Assembly: GCF_020859565.1 (NCBI RefSeq)
Contig: NZ_JAJHUO010000039.1
Location: forward strand, 1 to 64,000
Direction: 5' to 3'
Origin: Saccharothrix luteola
GTDB taxonomy: Bacteria; Actinomycetota; Actinomycetes; Mycobacteriales; Pseudonocardiaceae
DNA length: 64,000 bases
The notes beneath the pieces were generated by a model. That model had not been told where the DNA came from. It saw only the letters and a program-made list of their open reading frames with translations, and made no database searches. The position numbers were made by a program, and so were the translations under genes. Position 1 is the first letter of the stretch, and the number at the start of each line of letters is the position of its first letter. Shown here one piece after another: positions 8,443 to 15,513 of the stretch.

Positions 8443-11400
8443 CGCCCACCTCCCAGCACGATGGCCAACCGGCCGTTCTCCGGGCGGTCGGGGTCGTTGT
8501 CCAGTTGCGCGACCTCCAGCGGGCCCAGCCGCAGCAGCCCCGCCTCCAGCGCGCCCTCGTCCTGGCCGAACTGCCTGCGCAGCGCGGTCACCCGCGCGGT
8601 GAGCACGCCGGGCACCGCGGCCGCGGCGGCCACCAGTGCGCTGACCCGCACCGGATCGCCGAAGGTGAGCCGGTCGGGGTGGAAGAACCCGCGCCCGCCC
8701 AGCGCGGCGGTCAGCGCCGCCAGCACGTGGCCGCGCTGGTAGCCCTCGGCCACGCACACCGCCAGGCCCACCTCCAGCGGCACCAGCACGGCGGGGCCGA
8801 CGCTGACCTGATGGCCGATCCGCCGCACCCGCGCCAGCGCCTGCGCCACCGCGTCGAGCAGCGCGGCGTCCGGCTCGTCGCGGCCCACCGGGTCCACGGC
8901 CACCTGGACCTCCCGGCCCGACCCGGTCCACCGCACCCGCGCGGCGGCCCGCTGCACGCCGGGCACCCGCGCGGCCAGCGCCGCGTAGTCCTCGGCGGTG
9001 ACCGCGCGCAGCAGCTCCCGGCGCAGCCCCAGCGGCGCCAGCTGGCGCACCTCGTCGAGCGTTTCCGGCTCCACGCCGCCGACCGCGGCCAGCGGGTTGC
9101 GCACCCGGTCCACCGCGTCGTGCTGGTCCCCGCGGCACAGCACCAGGTGGTTGACCGCCTCGGCGCCGACGTTGCCCGCGGTGCCGTTGCCGACCCGGTA
9201 GCGGGCGCTCAGCCGCTTGCCCGGCGGGGGAGCGGCGCCGTGCGCGCCGTCGCCGAAGCGCAGCGCCAGCTGCCCGGACTCCTCGACCTCGCCGACGAAG
9301 TGCCGGTCGCGCGGCCCGCTGTCGAGCAGGTCGCGCCGCGGGGTCCACTCGGCGTCGTCCTCGCCCCGCAGCAGCACCGCGGGCAGCGCCGTGCGCGCGT
9401 CGGTGAGCAGCGCCGACCTCGCCGAGCCGCGCAGCGCCGCCTCGTCCGGGGCCAGGCCCGCCGCGTGCTCGCCGCCCCAGCTCTGCGCCAGCTCCCAGGC
9501 GATCCCGTCGTCGAGCACCCCGCCCGCCAGCGCGCGGGCGCGCAGCACGTCCAGTCGCCGGGTCTTGGCCGCCAGCAGCTCGGCGCGCCGGGCCAGCAGC
9601 TCGCGCAGCGCCCGCTCGGGCCGCTCGCCCAGCCGCAGCTCGGTCAGCACCCGCTCGCCGTACAGCACGGTCAGCGCGGCCACCTGGTCCCTGCTGGGGC
9701 GCCTGCCGCCGCGCACCTGCCGCCACAGCTGCTCCAGCCAGGCCCGCACCCGCTCCGGGATGGCGGCCAGCAGCCGGGCCTGGCCCGCGGCGACGTGCGC
9801 GGGCAGCGGGAACGGCGCCCGCTGCGTCACCGGCGCCTGCTGGAGCACCGGCCGGAAGCGCGGTCGCACCGCGGGGTAGGTGATCTGCGCCAGCAGCGCG
9901 CGCAGCGCGGCGTGCTGGTCCTCGGCGGTGTCGGGCACCACCACCTCCCGGTCGCCGTCCAGGTCGAGCACCAGCCCCGCGCGGTCGGTGGTGCCCTCGC
10001 CCAGCAGCCCCACCAGCTCGTGGACGTGCTCCGCGGTCAGCGGCTCGCGGTCGCCGGTGCGGCCGATGAGGTCCTGGACGAACGCGACGACCGGATCGAC
10101 CGCGTCGTCACCGCCGCAGCCGAACTCCGGCGGGTCGCAGGTCGGCGGCACCACCGGCGCGGGCGGCACGGTGATCACCTCCACCGGGCCGCCGCACGCG
10201 TCGACGCTGCGCCCGTGGTCGACCAGCACCACGTTGCCGCGCGCCACGCTCACGTCCGGGATGGGGCAGCAGTCCTGGCCGCCGCGCGAGGACAGGCAGG
10301 CGGTGAAGGCCAGCGCGTCCTCGACGTCCCAGGTGACCTCGACCACCGGCTGGTCGTAGAGGTCGTCCACCCCCGGGGTGACGCTGAGCAGCCGCACCGC
10401 CTGCCGGTGCGCGGGATCGGCGTCGGCGGGCGCGCCGCTGTCCGGGCCGACGACCTCCTCGATGACCAGCACGTCACCCGGCCGCAGGCGCAGCGCGCGC
10501 CGCTTCGGGCGGGTGCTCTCGGCCTCGGCGTCCCCGGCGTCCCCGTCCTGCTCGCTGTCGTGCTCGGCGTGGTGCAGCCACTCGTCGCGCAGGGTCGCCG
10601 AGGTGGCGCCCTTGCGCAGGCTGCACTCCTGGTCGCCCCACGTCCAGAAGCGGATCTCGTTGTGCGCCGGGAAGATCCGCAGGTCGCCGGGGTCGACGGG
10701 CTCGAAGAACTCCCACGTCGCCGAGGTCGGCAGCTCCGCCACCACCTCCTCGGCCACCACCGGCCCCAGCTCGGGGCGGCGCAACGGGTCCACGTAGCTC
10801 AGGTCCACGGCCAGGAAGCGGAAGTCGCCCGCTTGCAAGGTGGCCTCGCGGCACGCCTCCAGCGCCACGAACGTGCGCGCGTTGCAGCCGTCGTGCATCG
10901 CGTAGTCGACCAGCCGGGCGTGCCTGCGCACCGAGGTCCGCCTGCGCGCGGTGTCCAGGTACGCCTCGGTGGCGATGGCGTCCTGCTGGTAGCTGAGCCG
11001 GTCGCCCACGTAGGCCAGCAGTTCGGCCACGGTGACGCCCAGGTCCGGCACGTGCCGCTCGACCCACCGCGGTGTGGTCAGCGTCAACCGGTCCAGCAGC
11101 AGTTGGCGCAGCGAGGCGTAGTCCCGCGCGGTGTAGTTGATGACCGGCCGCGGACCCGGCGGCGGTGGCGCGGCCCGCTCCGGCAGGCAGTCCAGCTCCG
11201 TCGGGCACATCCGGCGGAAGTCGAAGTCCGCGCCCGCGTAGCGCGGGTCGAAACCGGGGTAGGGCTCGGTGCCGGGCAAGCCGTGCCCGTCGGCCCGGAC
11301 CACCGAGAGCCGGTAGGTCGAGCTGTCGCCGGGCCGGTCGACCCGCACGCGCACCCGGTCGTCCAGCTCCGGGTCCTCCTCGTCGTCCAACCGCACCGAC

Positions 11401-11594
11401 ACCGCGACGATGCCCCGGACGCGGCGACCGCCGTCGATACGGATGTTCGCCGGGCCCAGCTCGCGCGGCGCCCGGCCCAGGAAGGTGACGGTGAGGGTGC
11501 GCCCGTCATCGGAGACCTCCACGCCGTCGACGCCGTTGCGGTGCTTGGCGCGCACCCGCGCCCGCCTGCGGTCGGTGCGGCAGTCCTGCGTCAT
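8439..11594 (-). CDS. putative baseplate assembly protein (J-like), second copy
   Basis: A 1051-aa protein starting at 11594 (MTQDCRTDRRRARVRAKHRN), overlapping the stop of the gp25-like gene by 4 nt. After about 150 variable residues comes the family core INYTARDYASLRQLLLDRL, PDLGVTVAELLAYVGDRLSY and QQDAIATEAYLDTARRRTS, then a long middle region. A wedge-like C-terminus follows (SARYRVGNGTAGNVGAEAV, then NPLAAVGGVEPETLDEV). It is paralogous in plan to the 1257-aa protein downstream, but lacks the LysM tail. Two unequal J-like proteins are usual for eCIS, where they form heterodimeric wedges. The block at 10070-10500 is Cys-rich for a baseplate protein (CDPPEFGCGG, QDCCPIP) and may hold a metal site; that is inference. 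Confidence 0.85.
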   Translation of the reverse strand: MTQDCRTDRRRARVRAKHRNGVDGVEVSDDGRTLTVTFLGRAPRELGPANIRIDGGRRVRGIVAVSVRLDDEEDPELDDRVRVRVDRPGDSSTYRLSVVRADGHGLPGTEPYPGFDPRYAGADFDFRRMCPTELDCLPERAAPPPPGPRPVINYTARDYASLRQLLLDRLTLTTPRWVERHVPDLGVTVAELLAYVGDRLSYQQDAIATEAYLDTARRRTSVRRHARLVDYAMHDGCNARTFVALEACREATLQAGDFRFLAVDLSYVDPLRRPELGPVVAEEVVAELPTSATWEFFEPVDPGDLRIFPAHNEIRFWTWGDQECSLRKGATSATLRDEWLHHAEHDSEQDGDAGDAEAESTRPKRRALRLRPGDVLVIEEVVGPDSGAPADADPAHRQAVRLLSVTPGVDDLYDQPVVEVTWDVEDALAFTACLSSRGGQDCCPIPDVSVARGNVVLVDHGRSVDACGGPVEVITVPPAPVVPPTCDPPEFGCGGDDAVDPVVAFVQDLIGRTGDREPLTAEHVHELVGLLGEGTTDRAGLVLDLDGDREVVVPDTAEDQHAALRALLAQITYPAVRPRFRPVLQQAPVTQRAPFPLPAHVAAGQARLLAAIPERVRAWLEQLWRQVRGGRRPSRDQVAALTVLYGERVLTELRLGERPERALRELLARRAELLAAKTRRLDVLRARALAGGVLDDGIAWELAQSWGGEHAAGLAPDEAALRGSARSALLTDARTALPAVLLRGEDDAEWTPRRDLLDSGPRDRHFVGEVEESGQLALRFGDGAHGAAPPPGKRLSARYRVGNGTAGNVGAEAVNHLVLCRGDQHDAVDRVRNPLAAVGGVEPETLDEVRQLAPLGLRRELLRAVTAEDYAALAARVPGVQRAAARVRWTGSGREVQVAVDPVGRDEPDAALLDAVAQALARVRRIGHQVSVGPAVLVPLEVGLAVCVAEGYQRGHVLAALTAALGGRGFFHPDRLTFGDPVRVSALVAAAAAVPGVLTARVTALRRQFGQDEGALEAGLLRLGPLEVAQLDNDPDRPENGRLAIVLGGGR

Positions 11595-11962
11595 CGGTCG
11601 CCGCTCCTCTCGAACGTGTCGGTGCGCCGGGTGCCGGTGGGGCGCACGACGTAGACCAGGTGCACGCGCAGGGTGCTGTCCTCGCTGACGACCTCCAGCG
11701 CCTCCACGTCGATCACGTCGCCCAGCCACCGCTGCAGGCTGGCCTGGATGGACAGCCGCAGCGCGGAGGCGAACTCCGGGCTATTGGGCGCGAAGACCAG
11801 GTCCAGCAGGCCGCAGCCGAAGTCCGGCCGCATCACCCGCTCGCCGGGGCTGGTGAACAGCAGCTGCTCCACCATGTCCCGGACGTGGTCGTCGTAGCCG
11901 CGGTCGGCGGTGCGCCCGCGACCGTCGACCCGGAAGGGGAAAGCGATGTCGGTGCGGGTCAT
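11591..11962 (-). CDS. gp25/gpW-like baseplate wedge protein
   Basis: A 123-aa protein. The start at 11962 (MTRTDIAFPFRVDGRGRT) overlaps the PAAR-like gene's stop by 4 nt. It shows the complete gp25 signature: AFPFRVD, then VEQLLFTSPGERVMRPDFGC, then GLLDLVF and a C-terminal strand region DVEALEV. This matches the T4 gp25/Afp9 family in length and motif order. In contractile particles gp25 sits at the baseplate hub-sheath junction and its C-terminus seeds sheath assembly. The overlapping gene order with the J-like wedge protein is the standard one. Confidence 0.93.
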   Translation of the reverse strand: MTRTDIAFPFRVDGRGRTADRGYDDHVRDMVEQLLFTSPGERVMRPDFGCGLLDLVFAPNSPEFASALRLSIQASLQRWLGDVIDVEALEVVSEDSTLRVHLVYVVRPTGTRRTDTFERSGDR

Positions 11963-12291
11963 CGTCCCACCGCCCTTTGCTGCACCACGACGACGTTCGG
12001 CGGCCCCTGCGGGACCTGTTCGGCGCTCTGGCACAGGCCCACCGAGCTCTGCAGCAGCGCGGGCTGGCCGTCCAGGGTGATCCGGGCGGAGGGGGTGACC
12101 CACTTGATCGTCACGCACGGCTGGGGTTTACCGCTGACGTTGAAGGCGCAGCCCGCGATCGTGTGGACGTCCGCGAGCGTGGCCACCGGCTGACCACTGG
12201 CCAGCACGCGCGTGCGCGAGGGCAGCAGGGTGGCCTGCCCGCCGTGCGGGCACATCACCGTCGCGTTGACGTGCAACAAGTTTCCGGACAT
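11959..12291 (-). CDS. PAAR-like spike-tip protein
   Basis: A 110-aa protein beginning MSGNLLHVNATVMCPHGGQA. Cys14, His16, His43, Cys48 and Cys59 (CPHGG, HTIAGCAF, PQPCVTIKW) make a plausible metal site of the kind PAAR-like tips use to stabilise the point of the spike. The gene lies directly between the gp5-like spike and gp25, where Afp10/PAAR genes sit in eCIS operons. The classical four PAAR motifs are not obvious, so the call rests on small size, Cys/His pattern and position. The product would cap the beta-helix of the spike protein and could carry cargo. Confidence 0.7.
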   Translation of the reverse strand: MSGNLLHVNATVMCPHGGQATLLPSRTRVLASGQPVATLADVHTIAGCAFNVSGKPQPCVTIKWVTPSARITLDGQPALLQSSVGLCQSAEQVPQGPPNVVVVQQRAVGR

Positions 12292-12300
12292 CGTTCCCCC

Positions 12301-12810
12301 TCAGGTGACGGCGAGTGCGCCCTGGTTGATCGAGACCGTCGGCCCCGCCAGCGAGATGGAGGCGCCCTGGCCGTTGCTGATGACGATCCCGCTGTCGTTG
12401 ACCGTGATCATCGCCCCGGTCGCGGTCTTGAGCGTGATGCCGACACCGGGCACGTCCGACAGCACGATCGAGTGCTGCCCCAGCGTCTGCAGCACCATGT
12501 TCGGCGAGGCGGGCAGCCCCGCGTCTGCGGGCGCGGGCAGCTCCGCCTGGCTGCCGTACCAGCAGCCGGTCCAGATCGGGAAGTCCTTGTTGCCCTGCTC
12601 GAACTCGACCCAGACGCCCGCCCCGACCGGCGGCACGACGTAGTGGCCCATCTGCGGCCCGGCCACCGGCAGGCACGGCAGCGCGAACGTGGACGGCGTC
12701 GTGCCGTACACGTCGGACACCAGCGCCTGGATGCGCCCTCGGCGCTCCGGGTCGACGTTGTTGAACACGGTGCCGCGGTACTTGCCGAGGTACCTGGTCG
12801 GTTCGGTCAT
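12301..12810 (-). CDS. gp5/VgrG-like baseplate spike protein (OB fold plus beta-helix)
   Basis: A 169-aa protein. Residues 8-85 (YLGKYRGTVFNNVDPERRGR, then PQMGHYVVPPVGAGVWVEF and FPIWTGCWYG) are the gp5-type OB fold. Residues 105-169 have the short, strand-rich turns of the triple beta-helix (ITLKTATGAMITVND, GIVISNGQGASISLAGP). It is a trimeric spike in known systems. The gp27-like hub is encoded separately just upstream, so the usual VgrG fusion is split into two genes here, as in Afp8-like arrangements that have been separated. It sits 10 nt downstream of the hub gene. Confidence 0.9.
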   Translation of the reverse strand: MTEPTRYLGKYRGTVFNNVDPERRGRIQALVSDVYGTTPSTFALPCLPVAGPQMGHYVVPPVGAGVWVEFEQGNKDFPIWTGCWYGSQAELPAPADAGLPASPNMVLQTLGQHSIVLSDVPGVGITLKTATGAMITVNDSGIVISNGQGASISLAGPTVSINQGALAVT

Positions 12811-12820
12811 CTGGCTCCCC

Positions 12821-13951
12821 TCACGGCCGGACCACTGGGGCCAGGGAGATCAGGCCTTCCCTGGCGAGCGTGAAGTTCTGGGTGTAGCTGCCGCGCTGGA
12901 GGTTGTGCGTGACGCTCTTGACGTAGTACAGGCCGTCGTAGGTGATGCCCGCGCCCCGCACGCCGACCAGCTCCCGCGCCCGCAGCACGTGCCCGTAGCG
13001 CACCACGTCGAGCTGCCCGGAGCCGGACACCGCGTCGGCGGACTCGGCGGCCTTGGCCAGCGCCTCGGCCAGCGCCTGCGGCGCGTCCTTCTTCGCGGTG
13101 TCCTTGATGACGGTCTTCTTCAGCGCGGGCGCGGGTTTGAGCGCCATCGGCGGGCGCAGCACGCTCACCTCCGGCACGGGCAGGGGCAGGGAGATCTTGG
13201 TGGCCGGGATCTGCACCATCACCTCCGGCCGCTCCCGCGCGGTGCCGTCGAAGCTGAACGTCATCTGGTCCACGTTGGACGAGGCGTCGGAGTTCACCGT
13301 CAGCGCAGGCTGGGGGACGCCCAACCGCACCTCCGGACCCCAGTAGGCCAGGCTCACCCCCGGCGCGGGACCCGGTTCGAGGTAGAAGACGTACCCGTTG
13401 GCCTTGGCGATCTCGTTGAGGTAGGCCAGGTCGGTGCCCTTCTGCGAAGGGGTCTGCTCGGTGGGAAGCTTCACTTGGGGGAAAATCTCCGGCACCACCG
13501 CGGGCACGATCCCGTAGGTGGCGTACTCCGCGATCACCACCGCCGCGCGGGTCGCTGGTGAGGTGGCCGGGAACTGCCGGTCCTCCTTCTCCTCCAAGTC
13601 CATCAGCACCGTCAGGTCTTCACCGGTGACCGTCAGCGTGGACTGGCCGGGCTCGTTGCTGATCCCGACCTCCTGGCGGATGCACACCCCGTCCATGATC
13701 ACGCTCGGCACGCCGCGCACCGTGACCACGAGCACCACGCGCGTCTCCGGGTCGAAGAACCCCGCGGGCAGCAGCGCGCTGCGCAGCACTCCCAGTTTCG
13801 ACAGGTCGAACGCGAGCTGGAATCCGCTGCGCTGGCCCGCCGAGACGGTCACCTGCGCCGACAGCAGCGCGTCGGTGACCTCCCGCGGCACGGGCACCGG
13901 GATGCGGCGGCCCATGAGCAGGGTGAGGTGGACGGGGGCGAGGTCAGCCAT
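12821..13951 (-). CDS. gp27-like baseplate hub protein (phage late control D family)
   Basis: A 376-aa protein beginning MADLAPVHLTLLMGRRIPVP. The order of strand-rich elements (VSAGQRSGFQLAFDLSKLG, RVVLVVTVRGVPSVIMDGV, STLTVTGEDLTVLMDLEEK, KGTDLAYLNEIAKANGYVFY) matches the gp27/gpD hub fold: an N-terminal tube-like domain, a domain with 'LTVTGEDL', and the 'LxxIAxxxGYxFY' segment. The C-terminus (YYVKSVTHNLQRGSYTQNF) is the strongly conserved hub ending. It would form the trimeric hub joining the six-fold inner tube to the three-fold spike. Its start overlaps the end of the small LysM-like gene by 8 nt. Confidence 0.9.
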   Translation of the reverse strand: MADLAPVHLTLLMGRRIPVPVPREVTDALLSAQVTVSAGQRSGFQLAFDLSKLGVLRSALLPAGFFDPETRVVLVVTVRGVPSVIMDGVCIRQEVGISNEPGQSTLTVTGEDLTVLMDLEEKEDRQFPATSPATRAAVVIAEYATYGIVPAVVPEIFPQVKLPTEQTPSQKGTDLAYLNEIAKANGYVFYLEPGPAPGVSLAYWGPEVRLGVPQPALTVNSDASSNVDQMTFSFDGTARERPEVMVQIPATKISLPLPVPEVSVLRPPMALKPAPALKKTVIKDTAKKDAPQALAEALAKAAESADAVSGSGQLDVVRYGHVLRARELVGVRGAGITYDGLYYVKSVTHNLQRGSYTQNFTLAREGLISLAPVVRP

Positions 13952-14279
13952 TCGGCATCGCGATCCTGAGCAGGCGGCCCGGTGTGCCGGTCAGCTCCTC
14001 CGGGCTCAGCACCGGGTTCGCGTCCGCGATCCGCCACCACGCCTCGGCGTCCCCGAAGTACCGGTGCGCCAGCAGGTCCGGCCGGTCCCCCTCGCTGACC
14101 TCGTGCTCGGCGATGGCGGTCGTCGGTGGCGGCGGCAGCAGCCTGCGCGCCAGGTGGGGCACCTGCCTGCCGTCCGCGGTCACGTGCACCGCTGTGGGCA
14201 CGCCGTAGTAGCGGCTGCTGCGCGGGTAGGGCGTGGGCTGCGGCACGGCGGCGGCCATCGCGTCCGCGGGGTTGGTCAT
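13944..14279 (-). CDS. small LysM/tail protein X-like baseplate protein
   Basis: A 111-aa protein starting at 14279 (MTNPADAMAAAVPQ). The C-terminal half (HEVSEGDRPDLLAHRYFGDA, then WWRIADANPVLSPEELTG) is the LysM-like 'GDRPDLLAxRYxGDxxxWWRIADAN' segment found in small proteins next to the hub in many actinobacterial eCIS and phage-tail clusters. The N-terminal half is Pro-rich and less conserved. The open frame extends upstream but only as a shadow of the next gene. It probably helps fix the hub to the tube, as gp53/LysM proteins do. It overlaps the hub gene by 8 nt and follows the CIS tube gene by 11 nt. Confidence 0.85.
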   Translation of the reverse strand: MTNPADAMAAAVPQPTPYPRSSRYYGVPTAVHVTADGRQVPHLARRLLPPPPTTAIAEHEVSEGDRPDLLAHRYFGDAEAWWRIADANPVLSPEELTGTPGRLLRIAMPNG

Positions 14280-14290
14280 GGTGTGCTCCC

Positions 14291-14923
14291 TCAGATGTTC
14301 CGCAGTCCCAGCGCTTCCAGCCGCCCCGGCGCGGCGGAGCCCGCGAACCGCTCCTTCTGCGACAGGTAGGCCATGTAGAGGTCGGCCCCGCGGTGCCCCG
14401 CGGGCAGGTCGTTGACCGAGAGGATGCGCAGCCCGATGCTGACCGTGGCCCGGTACGGGTTCAGCTCGGCGTCGAAGGCCTCCTCGGTGATTGCCAGCTC
14501 GGTCAGCCGCACCGGCATGACCCGCTTGGCACCCCAGACGAACAGCGTCAGCGGGGTCTCGACGGGGGTGATCTCCAACGTGCCCAGGCTCGCCAGGCGC
14601 AGGTTGGTGTTGATCTGGGTGGTGGTGGGGTGGACCAGCATCTCCAGCGTGGCCAACTGCGGGTGGATGCCGAACTCGCTGGGGACGTCGGGCTGGTCGG
14701 TGGCGTCTATCTCGGCGGTGAACCGCCAGGTCTCGATGGCCGGGCCCTTGAGCCTGAGCGCTTCGGTGCGGTCGCCCTGCTCGGCCCCGGACGCCTGGGG
14801 GGCGAGGCTGCGTTCCAGGGTGTCGGGGTTGAACTGCATGACGATGACCCGGCGCGTGCCCTGGTCGGGGTCGATCACGATCCCGGCGCGGACCGGCTTG
14901 GGGATGTCCAGGTAACGGGTCAT
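14291..14923 (-). CDS. CIS tube protein (Afp7/Pvc7-like)
   Basis: A 210-aa protein. MTRYLDIPKPVRAGIVIDPD and VIVMQFNPDTLERSLAPQA are the signature of the 'contractile injection system tube protein' family (the FQFNPxxLxRxL motif), followed by LKGPAIETWRFTAEIDATDQ and a conserved end NPYRATVSIGLRILSVNDLP. In known eCIS this protein joins the inner tube to the hub (tube initiator). The start at 14923 overlaps the preceding gene's stop by 4 nt. The region from 14900 to about 16400 upstream is visibly less GC-rich than the rest of the operon. Confidence 0.9.
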   Translation of the reverse strand: MTRYLDIPKPVRAGIVIDPDQGTRRVIVMQFNPDTLERSLAPQASGAEQGDRTEALRLKGPAIETWRFTAEIDATDQPDVPSEFGIHPQLATLEMLVHPTTTQINTNLRLASLGTLEITPVETPLTLFVWGAKRVMPVRLTELAITEEAFDAELNPYRATVSIGLRILSVNDLPAGHRGADLYMAYLSQKERFAGSAAPGRLEALGLRNI

Positions 14924-15513
14924 GAGCCATCCACCCCCGCGGCGTCGTACGCCTCAAGTGTCAGCGAAGCCCTTTCCCGCAATGTTGGGACGGGGTCGTA
15001 CGCGGCGATGTCCTCCAAAGTGGGGCGGTATTCGGGCCAAGGTGAGTAGGTGGTGGCCCAGAGGGACATGTCCCTCGTGCGTTCGTCCTGGTGGGTGAGG
15101 CCGCGCTGAATGCGCTCGAACGTTCCTTCCTCATAGGTGTACGGAGCCCCCACTCCCAGTTTGAGCAAGGCGAGCCCCAGCCTCACCGGATCTTTGGCGA
15201 CATCCACCCGGCGCCACAGGTCGAGCAGCCGCCAGGGCTTCAACTCCTCTTCGAGCGTCCCTCCCGTGGAGGTCGTCAGGTTGGGCTGGTCCCCCTTGGC
15301 GTAGATGTACGAACTCGATGAGGGCTGGTCTTCCACGTAGTGCACGGTCGTGCCCACCCAGGCTTGCCAGACCACCTCGCGCCTGCTCTCCGAGGCACTC
15401 CCGAGTTCCTCGACCAGCGGCCAGCTGTTCTTGTCGGCGAGCTCGGCGACCGCCTCCTCGGCCGGGTGTTGTCGGAGCACCATCCGCGATGTGCGGAATT
15501 CCCGGGATGTCAT
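14920..15513 (-). CDS. 197-aa protein following the eCIS-core giant; possible partner or immunity protein
   Basis: I do not recognise this family. It is a soluble, acidic 197-aa protein with many Trp residues (NSWPLVEELG, VVWQAWVG, ELKPWRLLDLWRRVDVAK) and a helical C-terminus (EDIAAYDPVPTLRERASLTL). There is no signal peptide or membrane segment. Its ATG overlaps the stop of the 1999-aa eCIS-core protein by 4 nt, so the two are translationally coupled. Its base composition is lower in GC than the structural genes and matches the 3' end of the giant gene. Toxin-immunity pairs look like this, so an immunity or cargo-chaperone role is an inference. A structural role in the particle cannot be excluded. 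Confidence 0.7.
   Translation of the reverse strand: MTSREFRTSRMVLRQHPAEEAVAELADKNSWPLVEELGSASESRREVVWQAWVGTTVHYVEDQPSSSSYIYAKGDQPNLTTSTGGTLEEELKPWRLLDLWRRVDVAKDPVRLGLALLKLGVGAPYTYEEGTFERIQRGLTHQDERTRDMSLWATTYSPWPEYRPTLEDIAAYDPVPTLRERASLTLEAYDAAGVDGS

Noticed and set aside
4834..8742. Very long open frame (over 1300 codons) on the plus strand opposite the baseplate genes, and similar long frames at 8505-11654 and 16119-20003
   Set aside because: These are antisense shadows caused by high GC at third positions. Their translations are His/Arg/Gln/Val-rich repeats without domain signal, and the minus-strand frames hold clear eCIS families with overlapping starts and stops.
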